Below are positions 6,302 to 13,124 of a stretch of DNA of 13,124 nt, piece after piece. The notes under the pieces were generated by a model that worked only from the letters and a program-made list of their open reading frames with translations, was not told the origin of the DNA and ran no database searches. Within the stretch, counting starts at the first letter, position 1; every line of letters starts with the position of its first letter. Location: positions 1 through 13,124 of the forward strand of contig JAWLGN010000147.1 in NCBI GenBank assembly GCA_041685075.1, read 5' to 3'. Source of the stretch: JAMCRM01 sp041685075. Lineage in GTDB: Bacteria; Acidobacteriota; Terriglobia; Bryobacterales; Bryobacteraceae. Made by a program: the position numbers and the translations under genes.

Positions 6302-8007
6302 GACCACTGGACTGGGCGGTTCTGGCCGCCTCCCTCGTCGTCATCGTGGCGTACGGCATCTGGCGCAGCCGCGGCAGCAACACCATGGAGAGCTATCTGC
6401 TGGCCGGCAAGACCATGCCGTGGTACGCCATGGCGCTCTCCATCATGGCCACGCAGGCCAGCGCCATCACCTTCATCTCCACCACCGGGCAGTCCTACGT
6501 GGATGGGATGCGCTTCGTGCAGTTCTACTTCGGGCTGCCGCTGGCCATGGTGATCCTTTCGGCCACCGCGGTCCCCATCTTCCACCGGGCGAAAGTTTAC
6601 ACGGCTTACGAATACCTGGAGACCCGCTTCGACCCGAAGACCCGGGCGCTGGCGTCGGTGATCTTTCTGTTGCAGCGCGGCCTCTCGGTGGGGCTGACGA
6701 TCTACGCGCCGGCGATCGTGCTCTCGGTGATTCTGGGGTGGCGGGACAGCGTCACTACCGTGATCATGGGGTGCACCGTGATCGTCTACACGGTGTTGGG
6801 CGGCATCAAGGCCGTCACCTGGACCGACGTGCAGCAGATGCTGATCATCTTCTTCGGCCTGGTGGTCTCGCTGGTAACGGTGCTGGCGCTGCTGCCGGGC
6901 GACGTGGGGGTGGTGGACGCGCTCTACCTGGCGGGAGCGGCGGGACGGCTCAACGCCGTGGACACGAGCTTCGACCTGGGGAACTACAACGTCTGGAGCG
7001 GGCTGATCGGCGGGGCGTTTCTGGCGCTGGCGTATTTCGGCACGGACCAGTCGCAGGTGCAGCGCTATCTCACGGGCCGCTCCATCGGGCAGAGCAAGCT
7101 GGGACTGCTGTTCAACGCGGCGGCCAAGGTGCCGATGCAGTTTTTCATCCTGTTCATCGGGGCCATGGTGTTCGTCTTCTACCTGTTCACGCAGCCGCCG
7201 CTGCTGTTCCAGCAGGTGGAGTTGCAGCGCATTCAGGCGCCGGAGCACAGGGCGCGATACGAGCCGATCGCAACCGAGTACCAGGCGGCGTTCGAAGCCC
7301 GGCGGCAGGCGGCGCTGGAACTGGTCCAGACGCGGCGGAGCGGCGACGATGCGGGTTATCAGGGTGCCGCCGGCCGCTATCGCGAGGCGCAGCGGGACCT
7401 GGACGAGGCGCGCCGCCGGGGCATGCAACTGGTGGAGGAGACCGGGGGCGAACAGGGCTTCCACGACACCAACTACATCTTCCTCTCGTTCGTAACGCGC
7501 TACATGCCGGCCGGCATCGTGGGGCTGGTGATCGCGGTGATCTTCGCCGCCGCCATGTCGTCGATTTCGGGCGAGATCAACTCCCTGGCTACGGTCTCGG
7601 TGGTGGACATCTACAAGCGGCACGTGCGCAAAGAGGCCACCGATCGCCATTACCTGATGGTGTCGCGGCTGGCGACGGCCTTCTGGGGCGCGTACGCGGT
7701 GGCCTTCGCGGGCTGGGGCAAGACCCTGGGATCCCTGATCGTGGCGGTGAACGTGGTGGGTTCGCTGTTCTACGGCTCGCTGCTGGGCGTCTTCGTGCTG
7801 GCGTTCTTCTTCAAGCGCGTGGGAGGCAACGCGGCGTTCGCGGGCATGCTGGCGGGCGAGGCGGCCATCTTCGCGGCTTTCCGTTTCACCGGCATCTCTT
7901 TCCTCTGGTACAACGTGATCGGCTGCGTCGTGGTGATCGCCGCCGCGCTGGCACTGAGCATGGGGTGGCCCAAGGCGTTTCCGCCGCCGCGGAAGCTGAC
8001 AGCTTGA
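6298..8007 (+). CDS. SSS-family sodium/solute symporter with charged insertion
   Basis: Membrane protein of 569 residues, solute:sodium symporter family. The first helix (LDWAVLAASLVVIVAYGIW) is followed by a SYLLAGKTMPWYAMALS loop typical of SSS proteins. Other landmarks are YTAYEYLETRFDPKTRALAS, VLGGIKAVTWTDVQQMLII and, in the Na2-site helix, M420-S-S-I-S424, which keeps the serine pair expected for sodium coupling. Between helices, about residues 302-390, lies a hydrophilic, arginine/glutamate/glutamine-rich segment predicted to be mostly helical, longer than an ordinary loop. The ATG at 6298 is chosen because it overlaps the microprotein stop and opens directly into the first helix; upstream in-frame starts lie inside the small gene. 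Converges with glgC, with four bases between stops. Substrate (sugar, amino acid, organic acid) not readable. Confidence 0.92.
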   Translation: MRPLDWAVLAASLVVIVAYGIWRSRGSNTMESYLLAGKTMPWYAMALSIMATQASAITFISTTGQSYVDGMRFVQFYFGLPLAMVILSATAVPIFHRAKVYTAYEYLETRFDPKTRALASVIFLLQRGLSVGLTIYAPAIVLSVILGWRDSVTTVIMGCTVIVYTVLGGIKAVTWTDVQQMLIIFFGLVVSLVTVLALLPGDVGVVDALYLAGAAGRLNAVDTSFDLGNYNVWSGLIGGAFLALAYFGTDQSQVQRYLTGRSIGQSKLGLLFNAAAKVPMQFFILFIGAMVFVFYLFTQPPLLFQQVELQRIQAPEHRARYEPIATEYQAAFEARRQAALELVQTRRSGDDAGYQGAAGRYREAQRDLDEARRRGMQLVEETGGEQGFHDTNYIFLSFVTRYMPAGIVGLVIAVIFAAAMSSISGEINSLATVSVVDIYKRHVRKEATDRHYLMVSRLATAFWGAYAVAFAGWGKTLGSLIVAVNVVGSLFYGSLLGVFVLAFFFKRVGGNAAFAGMLAGEAAIFAAFRFTGISFLWYNVIGCVVVIAAALALSMGWPKAFPPPRKLTA

Positions 8008-8011
8008 GTAC

Positions 8012-9265
<1,254 letters not shown>

Positions 9266-9279
9266 AAGGGTCAAGGAAT

Positions 9280-9285
9280 ATTGTT
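9280..9285 (-). promoter_or_regulatory. weak -10-like box before glgC
   Basis: AACAAT on the minus strand lies inside GGAACAATATTCC, whose ends GGAA/TTCC are inverted repeats. It would start transcription about eight bases before the glgC ATG, a near-leaderless arrangement. No -35 is visible and the match is poor. Confidence 0.25.
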
Positions 9286-9287
9286 CC

Positions 9288-9319
9288 ACAGAAAGGCTGG
9301 GCTTGCGGCTCACCAGCCT
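9288..9319 (-). terminator. probable intrinsic terminator after the tandem paralogues
   Basis: Read on the minus strand, AGGCTGG (9319-9313) pairs perfectly with CCAGCCT (9300-9294) across a 12-base loop and is followed by TTTCT. It lies 55-80 bases beyond the stop of the downstream paralogue and ahead of glgC, so it probably separates these two units. The T-tract is short, so efficiency is uncertain. Confidence 0.45.
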
Positions 9320-9373
9320 GACGCATGGGGCTGCCCGACACGCCCGCACGCCGCTCGAGGATGCGGCTGCCCG

Positions 9374-10549
9374 CTACTCGCGGGCGTGGCGGGAAACGCG
9401 CGGCGCCTGGTAGCGCACGTCGAGCTGCGGCGTTTCGATCCGCCGGTGATCCTCGAGCCGGGAAGTGAGGCAGCTTTCGAGCACTCCGCTCACCAGCAGG
9501 GTGCGTTCGGCCGGGTAAGGCGCGCGGCCCGTGACGAACATCTCCTCCACCTGCGCCATCAGGCAGGCCGAATAAGTCACGTTCGGCTCCGGGGTGAGGA
9601 GGAACTGGTTGGAGACCACTCCCATCCCCTTCACCCGCGCGGCGAAGTTGAAATCGCGCACCGCACCGGAGAGCATCAGGAGGGTGGCGCGCAACCCGTC
9701 CTTGTATTCGATGAAGTAGGCCGCGGGGCGCTTCACCAAGCGGCGCAGTTCACCGCTCGCCACGAGGTCCTGCGGGCGGCTGTCCTGATGGCTGAAGCCC
9801 ATGGGGGTGTCGCTGCGGGAGAGCGCGGCGGTGAGCAGGCGCTTCGACCAGCGTCCCTCTTCGCCGGTCTTCCAGACCGCGTCGCCGTCAAGCAGTTGCA
9901 CGGCCGCGACGCCGGTTTCGCCGCCCCTGCGGCGCTCGACCATGCACTGCATGGCCTCGAGTGCGTGGTAGTCCATGGCGTCCGAGCCCCCTACCCCCAC
10001 CATGAGGGCTTCTTCGATCTGGCAGCCCAGCGGCAGCTCGAGGTCCGGCAGCCGCCAGGTGACCGGCAGCGAAGAACCCGCCAGTAGCGGGAAGCGCAGC
10101 CGGCGCGAAGCTTCTACCATCCAAAGCGCCTTTTCGAAACTCCAGGAGAGATGCTTGTCGTTGTAGACCGGCACGGCACGGCCGTCCTGCTCGAAGACCT
10201 CGACAATCTGCCGGAAGAACTCGTGGCGCGGGTAGAGCACCTGGCCCTTTTCGTTGCGCGGGTACTTGCCGTGCTCGCCAATGAGGAGGACGCCGTCGAC
10301 GGCGAGCTTCGAGCCTCCGCAGCGCAGGGCTTCGGCAATAGTGGGGTAGACCTGGAAGCCGAACTCCTCGGCGCGGGCGCGGCTGAGGTCGCCCTCGGGC
10401 TTCTGGTCTACCCACAGAGAGACGATCTGGACCTCGGGCTTGTGCCAGCGGCCCTTGTGCGGGTAGCCCACCAGGAAGCGGTCGGCCATGTGCTGGGCGT
10501 GGGAGAGATAGCGGTAGACGGTGGTGATAACGGCGATGCGCTTGGGCAC
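9374..10549 (-). CDS. unrecognised conserved protein, unexported paralogue (copy B)
   Basis: A 391-residue protein, homologous over its whole length to the gene just upstream, whose family I do not recognise. It lacks a signal peptide and begins directly with PKRIAVITTVYRYLSHAQH, so it is probably cytoplasmic. Shared blocks include KLAVDGVLLIGEHG (residues 81-94), YPRNEKGQ, NDKHLSW (130-136), GSSLPVTWR (158-166), QCMVERRRGGETG (201-213) and RDFNFAAR. The first third, with a hydrophobic beta strand at the start and YPTIAEAL followed by a VDGVLLIG strand, loosely recalls the Rossmann domain of Gfo/Idh/MocA oxidoreductases, but no glycine-rich nucleotide motif is clear. The GTG start is fixed by GGAGGAG six bases upstream, which lies in the last codons of copy A; only two bases separate the two genes. 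Function unknown; conserved histidines, arginines and acidic residues suggest an enzyme. Confidence 0.88.
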   Translation of the reverse strand: MPKRIAVITTVYRYLSHAQHMADRFLVGYPHKGRWHKPEVQIVSLWVDQKPEGDLSRARAEEFGFQVYPTIAEALRCGGSKLAVDGVLLIGEHGKYPRNEKGQVLYPRHEFFRQIVEVFEQDGRAVPVYNDKHLSWSFEKALWMVEASRRLRFPLLAGSSLPVTWRLPDLELPLGCQIEEALMVGVGGSDAMDYHALEAMQCMVERRRGGETGVAAVQLLDGDAVWKTGEEGRWSKRLLTAALSRSDTPMGFSHQDSRPQDLVASGELRRLVKRPAAYFIEYKDGLRATLLMLSGAVRDFNFAARVKGMGVVSNQFLLTPEPNVTYSACLMAQVEEMFVTGRAPYPAERTLLVSGVLESCLTSRLEDHRRIETPQLDVRYQAPRVSRHARE

Positions 10550-10551
10550 GG

Positions 10552-11805
10552 TCAACTCCTCCAGAAGGTCGATTCGCGGGTCGGCCGGTAGCGGATCCCC
10601 GCGAGGTGGGGCGTATCCAAATGTTCCTGGTTGCGGAACAGGCTCTCGACGCCGGCGGCCGTCAGCCCGGTGGTGAGCAGGGTGCGCTCGACGGGGTAGG
10701 AGGGCTTGCCGGTGAGGAACATCTGCTCGGCGTGGTAGACCAGGGGGCTGAAAAAGTTCGCCAGGGTGGTGCGGCCGTCCGGCATGGGCAGGTACATCTG
10801 GGTGGAAAAGGGCTCGGCGCGGCCGTCGATGCGTGCGGCGAAGTTGAAGTCGCGCAGCAGGCCAGGGAGCAGCAGCATGGTGCACAGCAACCCGTCGTTG
10901 TGCTCGTAGCGGTAGGCCACAGGGTTCTTCACCAGGCGGCGCATGTCGGCTTCGGTGGGGAAGATGTGGTTGAAGCCCTCGCGCGCGGGAACCAGGGTGT
11001 GGCTGCGGGAGAGCGCGGCTTCCATCAGGTCGCGGGGCCAGGCGCCCGCGCGGTAAGCCTCCCAGAACTTCTCGCCGCGCCATGCCTGGAGCCACTTGAC
11101 GCCGGTTTCGCCGCCGCGCCGCCGCTCCACCATGCACTGGATGGTCTCGAGACCGTGGAAGTCGTAGCTGTCCACGCCGCCGTAGCAGACGCACATGGCC
11201 TCGCGCACGCGCACGCCGGGAGGCATCTCCACCTGCGGGGTGCGCCAGGTGACCGGCAGGCTCGAGCCGCCCATGAAGGGGAAGCCCATGGAGCGCGCCG
11301 TGTCGTACATCTCCCGCGCCCATTCCCAGTTCCAGGAGAGGTGCTTGTCGTTCCACACCGGCACCACGCGGCCGCTTTCGCGGAAGACCTTCACAATCTG
11401 CTGGAAGAACTCGTAGCGCGGATACTGCCGCTGGCCCTTTTCGTTGCGCGGGTAGCGGCCGTGTTCGCCGATGAGAAGGACGCCATCCACCGCCAGCTTG
11501 CCGGTGCCGAGCGTTAGGGCTTCGGCGATGGTGGGGTAGATCTTCATGCCGGGATGGCGCGCGGCGCGCTCGCGGCTGAGGTCGTTCTCGCCGACCTGGT
11601 CGACATAGAGCGAGACCAGGTCGACCCCGGGGCGGTAGTGGGTGTTGTTCCAGCCGTAGCCGTCGAGGAAGCGGTCCACGATGTGCTGGGCATGGGCATA
11701 GCGATGATAAATGGTGGCCAGGGCGGCAATCTTGGGCCGCGCAGGAGCCGCCGCCAAGGGCGCCGCTCCCGCCGCGGCGAGGAGTCGTCTTCTGGTGATC
11801 TGCAT
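10552..11805 (-). CDS. unrecognised conserved protein with Tat signal (copy A)
   Basis: A 417-residue protein, first gene of a two-gene operon with its paralogue. The N-terminus MQITRRRLLAAAGAAPLAAA is a Tat signal (twin arginines at residues 5-6), so this copy is probably exported folded, whereas copy B has none. Residues 90-235 align without gaps to copy B; by hand count 96 of 146 positions are identical. Blocks in order: IYPTIAEAL (89-97), KLAVDGVLLIGEHG (103-116), YPRNEKGQ (118-125), NDKHLSW (152-158), GSSLPVTWR (180-188), QCMVERRRGGETG (223-235) and RDFNFAAR. Copy A carries extra cysteines (C205, C207) where B has methionine and glycine. A weak resemblance of the first third to Gfo/Idh/MocA proteins is the only fold hint. 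The ATG at 11805 is preceded by GGGGGAG three bases upstream. No reaction can be assigned. Confidence 0.9.
   Translation of the reverse strand: MQITRRRLLAAAGAAPLAAAPARPKIAALATIYHRYAHAQHIVDRFLDGYGWNNTHYRPGVDLVSLYVDQVGENDLSRERAARHPGMKIYPTIAEALTLGTGKLAVDGVLLIGEHGRYPRNEKGQRQYPRYEFFQQIVKVFRESGRVVPVWNDKHLSWNWEWAREMYDTARSMGFPFMGGSSLPVTWRTPQVEMPPGVRVREAMCVCYGGVDSYDFHGLETIQCMVERRRGGETGVKWLQAWRGEKFWEAYRAGAWPRDLMEAALSRSHTLVPAREGFNHIFPTEADMRRLVKNPVAYRYEHNDGLLCTMLLLPGLLRDFNFAARIDGRAEPFSTQMYLPMPDGRTTLANFFSPLVYHAEQMFLTGKPSYPVERTLLTTGLTAAGVESLFRNQEHLDTPHLAGIRYRPTRESTFWRS
10556..10562 (-). promoter_or_regulatory. strong ribosome binding site for copy B inside the end of copy A
   Basis: GGAGGAG on the minus strand lies within the final codons of copy A and six bases before the GTG at 10549. 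It decides the start of copy B and indicates that both genes are on one message. Confidence 0.75.
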
Positions 11806-11810
11806 TAGCT

Positions 11811-11841
11811 CCCCCGCGTATTATGCTCCGGACATTATAAT
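11811..11841. promoter_or_regulatory. compact divergent promoter region
   Basis: Only 42 bases separate the start of copy A (11805, minus) from the GTG of the dipeptidase (11848, plus). The palindrome ATTATAAT (11834-11841) contains TATAAT on both strands. On plus, TATAAT (11836-11841) ends six bases before the GTG at 11848. On minus, a second box CATAAT (11825-11820) would start transcription near 11813, just upstream of or within GGGGGAG. No -35 elements are obvious for either direction. The two genes may be switched together. Confidence 0.5.
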
Positions 11842-11847
11842 GCTTGG

Positions 11848-13050
11848 GTGCGAGGTGCCGGTGTGAAACGCTTGCTGGGCCTGATGGCCATCGTGTTACC
11901 CCTTTTCGCGCAGGTTTCCGAGCGTGCGCGGAAGTTGCACCAGGACGCTTTCGTATTCGACGGCCATGTCCACGTCATCAACCGCCAGTTCTATCATGGC
12001 GGGGACATCGGGGAACGTTTGCCGGACGGCCAGTTCGACCTGCCGCGCGCTAAAGAAGGCGGTGTGGATGCCATGTTCTTCTCGGTGTTTGTCACGGAGG
12101 AGTACTATCCGGCGCGCTATGAGACGAAGCAGGTCGTCCGGCTCGTTGACCTGGCGCTCGAGCAGATCGAGAAGAACCGCCAGACCATCGCGCTGGCGCT
12201 CAACGCCTCCGATATCGAGCGCATCAACCGCAGCGGGCGCATCGCGGCGGTGCTGGATCTCGAGGGCGGATTCGACCTGGACGGCGACCTGGGAGTGCTG
12301 CGCAGCCTCTACCGCCTGGGACTGCGGTCGGCGCAGCTTTCGGCGCACAACTGGGCCAACAACTTCGCCGACTCCTGCTGCTCGGCGCCCAAGTGGCGGG
12401 GCCTCAACGAGCAGGGGCGCGCGGTGGTGCGGGAGATGAACCGGCTGGGAATGATTATCAACATCTCCCATGCCTCGGACGAGACCGTCGACCAGGTGCT
12501 CGATCTCAGCACCGATCCGGTGGTGGCCACGCACCATGGCCTCCGCAGCGTTAACAACATCCCTCGCAACATGCCGGACCACCTGCTGAAGAAGCTGGCC
12601 GCCAGGGGCGGGGTGATCGGCTTCCAGATCGGCAACCAGTTCCATAACCGCAAGGCCTTCGAGTGGGCCTCCCAGCACGGCGGGAAGGCCTTCTGGGACA
12701 CCACCGAGATCGCGCGGCGGGGCCCCGGGATGTCGATTTTCGAGGTGGACCGCCGGGTGGCGCCACAGATGCCCCTGGCGGTGGCGGATATCCCCCAGGA
12801 AATCCGGCTGACTGTGGACGGCTGGGTGGAGGTGGTGGACCGCGCCATTCAACTCGTGGGCGAGGACCACGTGGCGCTGGGAACGGACTTCGACGGCGGG
12901 CCCGAGCCGCCGCGCGGCATCCGCGACATCCGGGACCTGGCCCTGATCACCGATGCCATGCTGCGGCGGGGCTACTCCGAGGAGCGGATCCGCAAGTTCC
13001 TGGGGGGCAACCTGCTGCGAGTCTTCCGGCAGGTGACCGAACGGCGCTAG
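11848..13050 (+). CDS. exported M19-family (membrane dipeptidase-like) metallohydrolase
   Basis: A 400-residue protein of the renal/membrane dipeptidase family (peptidase M19), binuclear-zinc enzymes that cleave dipeptides. A signal peptide follows the start (KRLLGLMAIVLPLFAQ). Metal ligands by family position: H40 in DGHVHV, E139 in LDLEGG, H208 in INISHASDE, H229 in VATHHGLRS, with R233 for substrate and D347 in LGTDFDGG. The usual His-x-Asp at the first site is here H40-V-H42, so one ligand of the beta metal is changed. A SCCSAPKW segment with adjacent cysteines follows NWANNFAD. The GTG at 11848 sits where a transcript from TATAAT would begin; the GTG at 11863 (five residues later, with GAGG seven bases upstream) is a good alternative and gives a tidier signal peptide. 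It is divergent from the paralogue operon. Substrate could be a dipeptide, D-amino-acid dipeptide or other amide. Confidence 0.9.
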   Translation: MRGAGVKRLLGLMAIVLPLFAQVSERARKLHQDAFVFDGHVHVINRQFYHGGDIGERLPDGQFDLPRAKEGGVDAMFFSVFVTEEYYPARYETKQVVRLVDLALEQIEKNRQTIALALNASDIERINRSGRIAAVLDLEGGFDLDGDLGVLRSLYRLGLRSAQLSAHNWANNFADSCCSAPKWRGLNEQGRAVVREMNRLGMIINISHASDETVDQVLDLSTDPVVATHHGLRSVNNIPRNMPDHLLKKLAARGGVIGFQIGNQFHNRKAFEWASQHGGKAFWDTTEIARRGPGMSIFEVDRRVAPQMPLAVADIPQEIRLTVDGWVEVVDRAIQLVGEDHVALGTDFDGGPEPPRGIRDIRDLALITDAMLRRGYSEERIRKFLGGNLLRVFRQVTERR

Positions 13051-13124
13051 CGAACCAGGTCCGCCACGGCATAGGCGCCCATGGTGGAGATGGTGAACTC
13101 CGTGGCCCCGCCGGAGGTTACCAG
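13047..13124 (-). CDS. C-terminal end of an unidentified gene, cut by the window edge
   Basis: On the minus strand an open frame enters from the window edge and ends at TAG (13049-13047), encoding 25 residues: LVTSGGATEFTISTMGAYAV then ADLVR. The TAG shares the palindrome CTAG with the dipeptidase stop, so the two convergent genes overlap by two bases at their stops. Codon choice is GC-rich as in the neighbours, which supports a real gene end, but 25 residues are too few to name a family. Confidence 0.4.
   Translation of the reverse strand: MVTSGGATEFTISTMGAYAVADLVR

Noticed and set aside
7993..8005. Hairpin AAGCT-GAC-AGCTT at the end of the second SSS gene
   Set aside because: Five base pairs, a three-base loop, inside the coding sequence and with no T-run; too weak to call a terminator.
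10550..11356. Upstream extension of copy B into copy A
   Set aside because: It reads copy A in the wrong phase; GGAGGAG and homology place the start of copy B at the GTG at 10549.

Overview
This is a high-GC bacterial chromosomal segment with short intergenic gaps, Tat-type signal sequences and start codons placed directly behind -10-like boxes. The gene content points to an Acidobacteriota-type heterotroph (Bryobacterales/Solibacter-like is my best guess, Planctomycetota the main alternative): an iduronate-2-sulfatase-type sulfatase, two sodium/solute symporters of the SSS family, an exported alpha/beta hydrolase, an M19 dipeptidase and GlgC. The taxonomic call is inference from content and style, not from a marker gene. 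No RNA genes, insertion sequences, CRISPR array or phage genes were recognised.

Layout. 1-100: short leader region with two hairpins. 101-895 (+): exported SRPBCC/START-like protein of unknown role. 917-4080 (-): two-gene operon, SSS transporter followed by a Tat-exported sulfatase, joined by an ATGA stop/start overlap. 4081-4175: divergent intergenic region. 4176-6140 (+): exported protein with two alpha/beta-hydrolase domains, of which only the second keeps the catalytic serine. 6164-8007 (+): a 45-residue one-helix membrane protein joined by a second ATGA overlap to another SSS transporter. 8012-9265 (-): glgC. 9374-11805 (-): two tandem paralogues of a family I do not recognise, the upstream one Tat-exported and the downstream one without a signal. 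11806-11847: compact divergent promoter region. 11848-13050 (+): exported M19-type dipeptidase with one altered metal ligand. 13047-13124 (-): C-terminal end of an unidentified gene.

How it may work together. The sulfatase/SSS pair looks like a desulfation-plus-uptake unit. The hydrolase, the small protein/SSS unit and the dipeptidase fit scavenging of esters, sugars, amino acids or small peptides outside the cytoplasm. GlgC would direct glucose-1-phosphate into glycogen. These links are inferred from adjacency; no substrate can be read from the sequence.

The best candidates for undescribed biology are the microprotein coupled to the symporter, the tandem paralogue pair split between Tat-exported and unexported forms, the tandem hydrolase with a serine-less first domain, and the repeated -10/start-codon arrangement that suggests leaderless transcripts.
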